Assembly: GCA_020072905.1 (NCBI GenBank)
Contig: JAIQGB010000068.1
Location: 1 to 13,855, forward strand
DNA: 13,855 nucleotides
Direction of reading: 5' to 3'
Source of the DNA: Terriglobia bacterium
Lineage (GTDB): Bacteria > Acidobacteriota > Terriglobia > UBA7540
Of this stretch, positions 1 through 6,694 are shown one piece after another. The notes beneath the pieces are model-generated. The model saw only the letters and a program-made list of their open reading frames with translations, ran no database searches and was not told the origin of the DNA. The first letter of the stretch is position 1; each line of letters opens with the position of its first letter. The translations under genes and the position numbers were made by a program.

Positions 1-1849
1 CCGCCGCGATGGCCAGACGAGGAGTTACGCCCCGCGGCAGAACTTCATCTCGGTAGGCCGGCGACTGCTTTTCGAACAGGTCCCAGCTCGGCAGGCTCAC
101 GACGCGCGCGGCAACTCCTTCCGCAGCCAGTTTCTCATACGCTTCGAGCGCCACGGCCACTTCGGATCCCGAGGCGATAAGAATCAATTCCGGCGCCTTG
201 CTCGCGGCGTCGGCGAGGATGTAGCCGCCGCGGGCGAGACCTTCGGCGGAGGCGTACTTGCTGCGATCGATCACCGGCAACCCCTGGCGCGTCAGCGCCA
301 GCGCCACCGGGCCGCCGCGGCGCTCGATGGCCACTCGCCAGGCCACGGCGGTTTCATTGGCATCGGCGGGCCGGATGAAACACAGATTGGGAATAGCGCG
401 CAGCGCGGGCAGGTGCTCGATGGGCTGATGCGTCGGCCCGTCTTCGCCCAGGAAAATACTGTCGTGCGTGAAGACGAAGATCGAATGCGCTCCCTCCAGC
501 GCCGCAAGCCGAATCGAAGGCCGCGCGTAATCGGAAAAGATCAGAAACGTCGCGCCGTAGGATAGGAGTCCGCTCAGCGCCATCCCGTTCAGAATGGAGC
601 CCATGCCGTGCTCGCGCACGCCGAAGTGAAAGTTGCGCGCGCCGTAGTTGCCTTTTTCAAAATCCCCGAGCCCCTTCAGGTAAGTGTTGGTGGAGGGGGC
701 GAGATCGGCGGAGCCGCCGACGAGTAAGGGCAAGGAGGGCGCTATGGCGTTCAGCACTTTTCCGGAGGCTTGGCGCGTCGCCATAGGTCCTTCGGTGGGC
801 TTGAAAACGGGGATCTTCTCCGCCCACTCCGCGGGCAGCTCACCACGCACAAATCCATCCCATTCCGCAGCGAGTTCCGGGAAAGCCTTCCGATACGCCG
901 CGAGCCTGGTTTGCCACTCCTCTTCCGCCTGAGCGCCGCGCTCCAGCGCCTGGCGGAAGTGCGCCAGCGCTTCGTCAGGGACCAAAAAGTGGGCGTCCGG
1001 AAGCCAGCCATACGCCTGCTTGGTCAGTCTGATCTCCTCTTCGCCAAGCGGCGAGCCGTGCGCCCCCGCCGTGTCCTGGGCGTGGGGCGCGCCATAAGCG
1101 ATGTGTGTCCTCACCGCAATCAGTGAGGGCCGGCCGCGCTCGGCCTGCGCGGCGCGGATGGCCCGGTCGATCGCTTCCAGGTCGTTGCCGTCGGCGATCC
1201 TCTCGACGAACCATCCGTAGGCCTCGAACCGCTTGCCCACGTCCTCGGTAAACGCCAAGCCGGTTGAGCCCTCGATGCTGATGTGATTGTCATCGTAGAG
1301 ATAGGTGAGGTTGTCGAGCCCCAAGTGTCCAGCGAGCGACGCCGCCTCCGATGCCACACCTTCCATCAAATCGCCATCGCTAACGATGGCATAAACCCGG
1401 TAACCGACGAGCTCGTGTCCCGGCCGGTTGAAGTGCGCGGCAAGATACTTCTGCGCGATGGCCATCCCCACGCCGTTCCCGAAACCTTGGCCGAGCGGGC
1501 CCGTCGTGGTTTCGATGCCTTCCACGAGCAGATTCTCCGGATGTCCGGGCGTCTTGCTCTCCCACTGCCGAAATTGCTTGAGGTCATCGAGCGAGAGGTC
1601 GTAGCCCGTCAGGTGCAGCAGGCTGTAAAGAAGCATCGAACCGTGGCCCGCGGAAAGCACAAAGCGGTCGCGGTTCGGCCAGCGGGGTTTGTGCGGATGA
1701 TGCCGCAATAACCGGGTCCAAAGGACGTAAGCCATCGGCGCGGCGCCCATGGGCATTCCGGGATGCCCGGACTTCGCCTTCTGGACAGCATCCATGGCGA
1801 GGCATCGGATGGTGTTGATGCAGAGTTGATCGAGCTTGGCTTGATCCAT
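1..1849 (-). CDS. tkt: Transketolase, C-terminal end missing at window edge
   Basis: Thiamine-diphosphate enzyme of the non-oxidative pentose phosphate pathway, moving two-carbon ketol units between sugar phosphates in the cytoplasm. Reading leftward from ATG at 1849 the protein starts MDQAKLDQLCINTIRCLAMD and runs about 616 residues before the edge; by comparison with E. coli TktA roughly 50-60 residues are missing. Visible landmarks are SGHPGMPMG (His29, matching E. coli His26), the diphosphate/metal motif beginning SDGDLMEG and ending in DDN, the catalytic glutamate in GVREHGM (Glu413, near E. coli Glu411) and GEDGPTHQP (His474, near E. coli His473). No frameshift is seen. The start is uncertain: ATG 1849 lacks a Shine-Dalgarno sequence, while an in-frame TTG at 1882 has one nine bases upstream, which would add 11 residues. 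It diverges from the 6-phosphogluconate dehydrogenase gene, a partner in the same pathway. Family identity is very secure; the exact start is not. Confidence 0.96.
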   Translation of the reverse strand, partial: MDQAKLDQLCINTIRCLAMDAVQKAKSGHPGMPMGAAPMAYVLWTRLLRHHPHKPRWPNRDRFVLSAGHGSMLLYSLLHLTGYDLSLDDLKQFRQWESKTPGHPENLLVEGIETTTGPLGQGFGNGVGMAIAQKYLAAHFNRPGHELVGYRVYAIVSDGDLMEGVASEAASLAGHLGLDNLTYLYDDNHISIEGSTGLAFTEDVGKRFEAYGWFVERIADGNDLEAIDRAIRAAQAERGRPSLIAVRTHIAYGAPHAQDTAGAHGSPLGEEEIRLTKQAYGWLPDAHFLVPDEALAHFRQALERGAQAEEEWQTRLAAYRKAFPELAAEWDGFVRGELPAEWAEKIPVFKPTEGPMATRQASGKVLNAIAPSLPLLVGGSADLAPSTNTYLKGLGDFEKGNYGARNFHFGVREHGMGSILNGMALSGLLSYGATFLIFSDYARPSIRLAALEGAHSIFVFTHDSIFLGEDGPTHQPIEHLPALRAIPNLCFIRPADANETAVAWRVAIERRGGPVALALTRQGLPVIDRSKYASAEGLARGGYILADAASKAPELILIASGSEVAVALEAYEKLAAEGVAARVVSLPSWDLFEKQSPAYRDEVLPRGVTPRLAIAA

Positions 1850-1891
1850 CGTGGTTTTTGCGGTTGCGGTTTCACCGGACAAGAGACGAGT

Positions 1892-1897
1892 CCTCCC
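1892..1897 (-). promoter_or_regulatory. Shine-Dalgarno upstream of transketolase that favours a TTG start
   Basis: On the minus strand GGGAGG sits nine bases before an in-frame TTG (1880-1882), whereas the ATG at 1849 is preceded only by an A/C-rich stretch with no purine-rich site. The site therefore argues for TTG 1882 as the true start, giving an N-terminal extension of 11 residues. The conserved transketolase fold begins only after the ATG, so homology does not settle it. Confidence 0.5.
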
Positions 1898-2000
1898 TTT
1901 GGCCAGCTTTGCGCTCCGGACAGCTCACCGGTGTGCGTTCTTTCCCCGTCCCAACTATCTTGGATGCAGCCCGCGCAGCACGATTCACATCGAGTCTCAA

Positions 2001-2006
2001 ATTATA
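2001..2006 (-). promoter_or_regulatory. Candidate -10 box for transketolase
   Basis: The minus strand reads TATAAT, a perfect sigma-70 -10 hexamer, in the only AT-rich patch of the intergenic region. Transcription would start near 1993 and leave a leader of about 110-145 bases. No good -35 hexamer lies 16-18 bases upstream (TGCGCT at 17), so activation or a non-canonical promoter would be needed. The box is flanked by similar direct repeats GTCTCAAA (1994-2001) and GACTCAAA (2017-2024), a possible operator. Confidence 0.35.
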
Positions 2007-2095
2007 TAACTTTGTCGACTCAAAGCGCAGAGAGAATGGCGCAGAGTTCCGTGGGCCACCGGAATTCCGCAGATTCGCTTCCCTCGGCGAGATTC

Positions 2096-2104
2096 TGGTA
2101 TCCT
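2096..2104 (+). promoter_or_regulatory. Candidate extended -10 for gnd
   Basis: TGGTATCCT matches the extended -10 pattern TGnTAtnnT and lies 43 bases before the gnd ATG, giving a leader of roughly 35 bases. The -35 region (CGCTTC at a 17-base spacer) is poor, as expected for an extended -10 promoter. A very similar TGGTATAAC precedes the S9 peptidase gene at 3698-3706, which supports both weakly. Confidence 0.4.
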
Positions 2105-2146
2105 AGAAAGGTAGGGGCATTAAATCACATCTTCAAGGACGGACGC

Positions 2147-3553
2147 ATGAGCAAAAGACATCTGGGCATCATCGGCCTGGGCGTGATGGGGCGCAATCTG
2201 GCGCTGAACGCCGCGAGCAAGGGTTTCTCCGTCGCCGGCTACGACGCGGACGCCAACAAAGCCCGTGAAGTTGCGGACGCTACGGTGGGCACGGACATTG
2301 CGGTCGCCTCCTCCCTCGCCGAGTTCGTGGAGACGCTCGAAATGCCGCGCCGCATCTGGATGATGGTTCCCGCCGGCAAGCCTGTGGACGCCGTGCGGGG
2401 CGACCTGAAGCCGGTCCTGAGCGCTGAGGACATCGTCATCGACGGCGGCAATTCCCACTTCAAAGACACCGAGCGGCGCGCCAAGGACTGGGAGACTGTG
2501 GGTCTGCGGTTTTTCGGCATGGGGGTGAGCGGCGGCGAGGAGGGCGCGCTGCACGGCCCCTGCCTGATGCCCGGCGGCCACGAGCCTTCGTACCGGCACC
2601 TCGAGCCGCTGCTCACCAAGATGGCCGCGCAGACCGAGGAGGGCGCCTGCTGCACCTACCTCGGACCCGGGGGCGCGGGCCACTACGTGAAGATGGTCCA
2701 CAACGGCATCGAATACGGCATCATGCAGTCCATCTGCGAGGCTTACGATCTCCTCCGCAACATTCCCGGCCTGAGTGGGACCGAGATTCACGACGTGTTC
2801 TCCGAGTGGAACTCCGAGGAGTTGAATTCCTTTCTCCTCGAAATCAGCGTTGTGGTCCTTAAGAAGATCGATCCCGAAACCGGCAAGCCGCTCGTGGATC
2901 TGGTCCTCGATACGGCCGGACAGAAAGGCACCGGCAAGTGGGGGGCGCAGGATGCCCTCGACCTGGGGGTCGCCGTGCCCACGCTCACCAGCGCGGTGCT
3001 GGCGCGCATCATTTCCGGGCTCAAAGAGGAACGCGTCGCCGCCTCGGAAATCCTGCGCGGGCCGAAGCGCAAATTCGCCGGCGACAAACTGGACTTCATC
3101 GCCCGACTGCGCGATGCTTACGCGCTTTCGGTGATCGCCTGCTACGCGCAAGGCTTCGCACAGATGCGCAGCGCCTCACAGGAATACGGCTACAGCCTCA
3201 AATTCACGGAGATTGCCCGCATCTGGCGCGGAGGCTGCATCATCCGCGCCAAGCTGCTCGAGCCGATCCGCGCGGCCTTCAAGCGGAAGCCGGACCTGGC
3301 CAACCTCATGCTCGACCGCACCTTCCGCGGGATCATCAACAAGACAGGCAAGAATCTGCGCAAGATCGTCAAGCTGGCCGTGGACTCGGGCGTGCCCTGC
3401 CCCGCCTTCGTGAATTCGCTCACCTACATCGACAGCTATCGGCAGGCGCGCTTGCCGGCGAACCTCCTGCAGGCGCAGCGCGACTACTTTGGCGCGCATA
3501 CCTATCGGCGCATTGACAAGGAAGGTGTCTTCCACACCGAGTGGGACAAGTAG
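2147..3553 (+). CDS. gnd: 6-phosphogluconate dehydrogenase, decarboxylating
   Basis: Oxidatively decarboxylates 6-phosphogluconate to ribulose 5-phosphate, normally with NADP+, in the oxidative pentose phosphate pathway. The 468-residue product has the length usual for the long (E. coli/eukaryotic) class. Seen in order: dinucleotide-binding GLGVMG (10-15), DGGNS (99-103), GVSGGEEGA (126-134), the catalytic region with Lys182, His185, Asn186 and Glu189 (HYVKMVHNGIEYG), the family signature DTAGQKGTGKW (255-265), and a C-terminal tail with RDYFGAHTY and KEGVFHTEW. The frame is open back to 1763, but ATG 2147 is the start because the conserved fold begins there and AAGGA (2135-2139) lies seven bases upstream. 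It diverges from transketolase, and a short non-coding gap with no clear terminator follows. All catalytic residues are present; nothing looks broken. Confidence 0.98.
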   Translation: MSKRHLGIIGLGVMGRNLALNAASKGFSVAGYDADANKAREVADATVGTDIAVASSLAEFVETLEMPRRIWMMVPAGKPVDAVRGDLKPVLSAEDIVIDGGNSHFKDTERRAKDWETVGLRFFGMGVSGGEEGALHGPCLMPGGHEPSYRHLEPLLTKMAAQTEEGACCTYLGPGGAGHYVKMVHNGIEYGIMQSICEAYDLLRNIPGLSGTEIHDVFSEWNSEELNSFLLEISVVVLKKIDPETGKPLVDLVLDTAGQKGTGKWGAQDALDLGVAVPTLTSAVLARIISGLKEERVAASEILRGPKRKFAGDKLDFIARLRDAYALSVIACYAQGFAQMRSASQEYGYSLKFTEIARIWRGGCIIRAKLLEPIRAAFKRKPDLANLMLDRTFRGIINKTGKNLRKIVKLAVDSGVPCPAFVNSLTYIDSYRQARLPANLLQAQRDYFGAHTYRRIDKEGVFHTEWDK

Positions 3554-3596
3554 ATTGTCGATTGTCGATTGACGGATCTGACAACAGGTTTGTTGT
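3553..3596 (+). repeat. Heptamer tandem repeat and small hairpin after gnd
   Basis: Three 7-base units start inside the gnd stop codon: GATTGTC (3553-3559), GATTGTC (3560-3566) and GATTGAC (3567-3573). They are followed by a 6-bp stem, ACAACA (3581-3586) with TGTTGT (3591-3596), around a GGTT loop. No T-run follows the stem, so an intrinsic terminator is not well supported. The remaining gap, to 3785, contains no gene that I can see. Confidence 0.6.
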
Positions 3597-3697
3597 ACAC
3601 GGGCGCGTCCACCCCGTCGCCGCCGCACACGCACCGCATAACATCATCTACGGTCTAACCGGCCAGTTCAAATTCCCTCCCGCGTTCGCACCGCCTC

Positions 3698-3706
3698 TGG
3701 TATAAC
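3698..3706 (+). promoter_or_regulatory. Candidate extended -10 for the S9 peptidase
   Basis: TGGTATAAC is a near-consensus extended -10 element in the gap between gnd and the peptidase gene. It predicts a start near 3713 and a leader of about 70 bases. No convincing -35 hexamer is present. The same CTGGTAT core occurs before gnd. Confidence 0.45.
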
Positions 3707-3785
3707 TTTCCGGCACGGAATCGCAGAAGAGCCGCAGAGCTATAGAACGACTCTGCGCAGCCCAAATGCCATGGGGGCGCACGCC

Positions 3786-5825
3786 ATGTTGAAAAGGGTT
3801 TCTTTCCTCTCGCTCTTACTGGTCCTTGCCGGCGGAACGCTGGCTCACGCCAAACATCCGATCACTTTCGAAGACTTGATGAAGGTCCACCGGATTTCGG
3901 ACCCGCAGGTCTCACCCGATGGCCGGTGGGTAGCTTATGTGCAAGGCGACGTGGATCTCCAGGCCAATAAGGTCATACGCCACATCTGGCTCGTGCCCGT
4001 CGAAGGTGGCGAGGCTCACCAGTTGACGCGCGGCGACGGCTCCGACACCCGCCCGCGCTGGTCGCCCGACGGCAAATCGCTCGCTTTCATTTCCACGCGC
4101 GGCGGCAAGTCGCAGGTGTGGATCGTCCCGGTTGACGGCGGCGAAGCGAGCCAAGTCACCTCCATCTCCACCGAGGCCGATGGCGTGGTTTGGGCCGCGA
4201 AGGACGACACCCTGCTCTTCACCTCCAATGTGTATCCTGACTGCGCCGACGACGCCTGCAATGCGAGGCGCCTCGAAGAGCGCGAGAAGAGTAAGGTGAA
4301 GGCGCAGCTCATCCCTGAGCTGCTCTTCCGCCATTGGGACGCGTACCGCGACGGCAAGTACGCGCACCTCTTCGCAGTCTCGTTGCAAGGCGGCCCAGCG
4401 CGCGATCTGACGCCTGGCGCGATCGATACGCCCACGTTCTTTCTTGCCGCGCCTGATGCCTACGCGGTTTCGCCGGATGGTACTGAGGTTTGTTACACCT
4501 CCAACCGCCCCGGCGGTTCGCGCACCGCCTGGAGCACCAACAACGACCTCTATCTCGTCCCGGCGAGCGGCGGCGAAGCGAAGAACATCACCAAGGACAA
4601 CCCGGGTTCCGACGCCTCGCCGCAATACTCGCCCAACGGCCGCTACATCGCCTACACCTCGCAGGCGCGCGACGGCTACGAATCCGACCTGATCCGGCTG
4701 CGCGTTTACGACCGGCAGACTGGCCAGGTGAAAGACCTCACCAAAGGCTTCGATCAATGGGTAAGTGCTTTTGCCTGGGCGCCGGACAGCGACACGATCT
4801 ATTTCAACGCACCCGAGCGCGGCCGCCAGCCGATCTTCAAGACTTCCGTGAGCAATCCGAAGGTCCAAAAGGTATTGGAAGGTATGACGGAGGATTTTCA
4901 GGCCACACCTGATGGGAAATCGATCGTATTCACGCGCAGTAGCCTGACGCAGCCTTCAGAGGTCTATGGCGTCGCGGTAGGGACAGCAGCTCCGACGCAG
5001 TTGACTCATGCCAACGACGCGCTACTGGCCGAACTCGACATGAATCCTGCCGAGGACGTCACCACCAAAGGCGCGCTGGGCGCGCAGATTCACAGCCTGC
5101 TCGTCAAGCCGCCGGACTTCGACCCGAGCAAGAAATATCCCGCCGTCGTGCTCGTTCACGGCGGGCCGCAGGGCGCCTGGGACGAGGCCTGGGGATACCG
5201 CTGGAACCCCCAGATGTTCGCCGCGCCCGGCTATGTCGTCATCATGACCAATTTCCACGGCTCGACGGGCTACGGCCAGGCCTTCGTCGAACAGATTTCC
5301 GGCGACTGGGGCGGGGCCTGCTATCAGGACATCATGCTGGCAACGGATTACCTCGAATCCCTGCCCTACGTCGATAAGGCGCGGGTCGGCGCAGCGGGCG
5401 CGAGCTTCGGCGGATACATGATCGACTGGATCGCCGGGCACACGACGCGCTTTAAGGCGCTGGTCTCCCACGACGGCGTCTACGACAACCGCAGCATGTA
5501 CGGGGAAACCGAGGAACTCTGGTTCGACGAATGGGAATTCAAGGGCCCGCCGTGGGAAAAGCTGGGCGCGGAGCTGCGCGAGAGATCTTCCCCTTCGAAT
5601 TTCGTGCAGAATATCCAGACACCGATGCTGGTCGTGGAAGGCCAGCTCGACTACCGCGTGCCCGTGGGCCAGGCCTTCCAGCTCTTCACGGCACTGCAGC
5701 GGCGCGGTGTGCCTTCGCGCCTGCTGTACTTTCCCGACGAGGGCCACTGGGTCAACAAACCGCAGAATAGCCAGTTGTGGTACAAGACGGTGCTGGGCTG
5801 GCTGGATCAATACCTGAGGCCCTAG
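3786..5825 (+). CDS. Secreted S9 family prolyl-oligopeptidase-type peptidase (DPP5-like)
   Basis: Serine exopeptidase expected to remove dipeptides (or acyl-amino acids) from peptide N-termini outside the cytoplasm. The 679-residue product starts with a Sec signal peptide ending TLAHA before KHP. An N-terminal beta-propeller follows, with PD40/WD40-like repeats such as VSPDGRWVAYV, WSPDGKSLAF, YSPNGRYIAYTS and TPDGKSIVFTR. The C-terminal alpha/beta-hydrolase domain carries VLVHGGPQGAWDE, the nucleophile motif GASFGGYM (Ser540), Asp622 in GQLDYRVP and His654 in DEGHWV. Size and triad spacing resemble Porphyromonas DPP5 as I recall it. An earlier in-frame ATG at 3771 lacks a Shine-Dalgarno sequence, whereas ATG 3786 has GGGGG (3773-3777) eight bases upstream and leaves a normal signal peptide. 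Family certain, exact specificity inferred. Confidence 0.94.
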   Translation: MLKRVSFLSLLLVLAGGTLAHAKHPITFEDLMKVHRISDPQVSPDGRWVAYVQGDVDLQANKVIRHIWLVPVEGGEAHQLTRGDGSDTRPRWSPDGKSLAFISTRGGKSQVWIVPVDGGEASQVTSISTEADGVVWAAKDDTLLFTSNVYPDCADDACNARRLEEREKSKVKAQLIPELLFRHWDAYRDGKYAHLFAVSLQGGPARDLTPGAIDTPTFFLAAPDAYAVSPDGTEVCYTSNRPGGSRTAWSTNNDLYLVPASGGEAKNITKDNPGSDASPQYSPNGRYIAYTSQARDGYESDLIRLRVYDRQTGQVKDLTKGFDQWVSAFAWAPDSDTIYFNAPERGRQPIFKTSVSNPKVQKVLEGMTEDFQATPDGKSIVFTRSSLTQPSEVYGVAVGTAAPTQLTHANDALLAELDMNPAEDVTTKGALGAQIHSLLVKPPDFDPSKKYPAVVLVHGGPQGAWDEAWGYRWNPQMFAAPGYVVIMTNFHGSTGYGQAFVEQISGDWGGACYQDIMLATDYLESLPYVDKARVGAAGASFGGYMIDWIAGHTTRFKALVSHDGVYDNRSMYGETEELWFDEWEFKGPPWEKLGAELRERSSPSNFVQNIQTPMLVVEGQLDYRVPVGQAFQLFTALQRRGVPSRLLYFPDEGHWVNKPQNSQLWYKTVLGWLDQYLRP

Positions 5826-5884
5826 CGCCGGCCACAATCCGGCACGAGCCATCGTCAGCCGTTGGTTATCTGTTGTGAGATTCG

Positions 5885-6127
5885 ATGCCTACCATTCTGC
5901 GCACCGGGCCATACCGCGTTTACTACTTCAGCCACGATTTGAAGGAGCCGCCCCATGTTCATGTTGACCGCGAGCGGCTTTCGGCAAAGTTCTGGTTGCA
6001 GCCCGTGAGCCTGGCGCGTAATCTTGGATTTAGCGCCAGGGAATTGAGGAGAATTCAGAAACTCCTCGAAGCGCACCAGGCAGAACTCTTGGAGGCTTCG
6101 CATGGGGATTTTGGCGACGAACGCTGA
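5885..6127 (+). CDS. DUF4160 domain protein
   Basis: An 80-residue cytoplasmic protein, no signal peptide or membrane segment, matching the DUF4160 family (PF13711) in pattern: an N-terminal MPTILRTGPYRVYYFS beta-hairpin, the EPPHVHVDR motif, an AKFWLQPVSLA segment, then a helix with LRRIQKLLEAHQAELLEA. The function is not established; members are often paired with a DUF2442 gene, and the pair has been listed as toxin-antitoxin-like on genomic context. It is first of three tightly packed genes, 59 bases after the S9 peptidase stop. No strong Shine-Dalgarno is seen (GAGA only), and a weak -10-like TTATCT (5866-5871) would give a very short leader. Its end overlaps the next gene by 26 bases. 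Family call confident, role open. Confidence 0.85.
   Translation: MPTILRTGPYRVYYFSHDLKEPPHVHVDRERLSAKFWLQPVSLARNLGFSARELRRIQKLLEAHQAELLEASHGDFGDER
6091..6095 (+). promoter_or_regulatory. Shine-Dalgarno inside the DUF4160 gene that sets the DUF2442 start
   Basis: GGAGG lies six bases before ATG 6102, inside the upstream coding sequence. It fixes the DUF2442 start at 6102 and so the 26-base overlap between the two genes. Confidence 0.8.
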
Positions 6128-6374
6128 TGAAAGAGTGGCGGACGTCAAGTTCACAGAAGATGAACTCTGTGTCACGTTGATGGATGGCCGCACCATCGCC
6201 GTCCCTCTCGCCTGGTACCCGAGGCTCTTGCACGCAACCAAGAAGGAACGAAAGAACTGGCGAACCTGTGCGGCAGGCTACGGCATTCATTGGCCTGACA
6301 TCGATGAGGACTTGAGCACCGAAGGTTTGTTGCGCGGGGCGCCGGCGCCGCGCCAGCCAGCATTAAGGCGATGA
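6102..6374 (+). CDS. DUF2442 domain protein
   Basis: A 90-residue cytoplasmic protein of the DUF2442 family (PF10387). Seen directly: RVADVKFTEDELCVTLMDGR, IAVPLAWYPRLLHAT, KERKNW, then the hallmark GYGIHWPDIDEDLSTEGLL near the C-terminus. The last dozen residues (APAPRQPALRR) look like an unstructured basic tail. Function is not established; DUF2442 members are small proteins often encoded next to DUF4160 genes, and an antitoxin-like or regulatory role has been suggested from that context. The start at 6102 overlaps DUF4160 by 26 bases and is supported by GGAGG inside that gene. The stop overlaps the next start in ATGA (6371-6374), so the three genes are very probably co-translated. Family call confident, role unknown. 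Confidence 0.87.
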   Translation: MGILATNADERVADVKFTEDELCVTLMDGRTIAVPLAWYPRLLHATKKERKNWRTCAAGYGIHWPDIDEDLSTEGLLRGAPAPRQPALRR

Positions 6375-6604
6375 GGAGACGGCAACAGTTCTCTCCGTTC
6401 GTTGTTTGCATCCGAAATGAGGGCTACGAGGTGTCCTTGGAGCATCGCAAAATCTACCAGGTCCTCCAGGACGCCCTTGCGGAGCGCCGCAGCCTGCTCA
6501 GAATCATTGATGAATCGGGTGAGGACTACCTCTACCCAGAGGATTTCTTCCTCCCCATCGGATTGCCCAAGCCCGTCGAAAGAGCTCTCCTGGCGGTTTC
6601 GTGA
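6371..6604 (+). CDS. Small conserved protein, third gene of the DUF4160/DUF2442 cassette
   Basis: A 77-residue protein with no signal peptide or membrane segment. After a basic start (MRRRQQ) it reads FVVCIRNEGYEVSLEHRKIY, then VLQDALAERRSLLRIIDESG, EDYLYPEDFFLPI and LPKPVERALL. I recognise this IDESGEDYLYP pattern from uncharacterised proteins of about 70 residues in cyanobacteria and other phyla, but know no function or domain name for it. The composition suggests a small beta-barrel or SH3-like fold; that is inference. The start ATG is embedded in the DUF2442 stop (ATGA) and has no well-spaced Shine-Dalgarno, so translation is probably coupled. A 7-bp stem follows the stop. The gene is real by conservation and packing; its role is unknown. 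Confidence 0.75.
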   Translation: MRRRQQFSPFVVCIRNEGYEVSLEHRKIYQVLQDALAERRSLLRIIDESGEDYLYPEDFFLPIGLPKPVERALLAVS

Positions 6605-6609
6605 TTAAG

Positions 6610-6635
6610 CGACGCTCCCAGGATCCTCAGCGTCG
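6610..6635 (+). terminator. Weak candidate terminator hairpin after the small cassette
   Basis: CGACGCT (6610-6616) pairs with AGCGTCG (6629-6635) in a 7-bp perfect stem around a 12-base loop that itself holds the palindrome AGGATCCT (6620-6627). It begins five bases after the cassette's last stop. There is no T-run, only GGGGC, so factor-independent termination is doubtful. It may instead stabilise the mRNA end. Confidence 0.3.
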
Positions 6636-6694
6636 GGGGCTCTCCCACCTCGCACGGGCATGAGGTACGCGCACACTCTCTCGGAAGGGACACA

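Noticed and set aside
1763..2146. N-terminal extension of gnd back to 1763
   Set aside because: The frame is open by chance; it overlaps transketolase on the other strand and the divergent promoters, and the conserved protein begins at 2147 with its own Shine-Dalgarno.
2120..3151. Long minus-strand frame opposite gnd
   Set aside because: Shadow of GC-rich codons; low-complexity His/Ala/Gly/Arg translation with no family resemblance, while the plus-strand gene is certain.
3912..4868. Minus-strand frame opposite the S9 peptidase (also 5022-5852)
   Set aside because: Antisense shadows with no recognisable domains over a clearly coding plus strand.
5827..5843. Terminator after the S9 peptidase (GCCGG with CCGGC)
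   Set aside because: Only 5 bp of stem and no T-run; not distinguishable from chance in GC-rich DNA.
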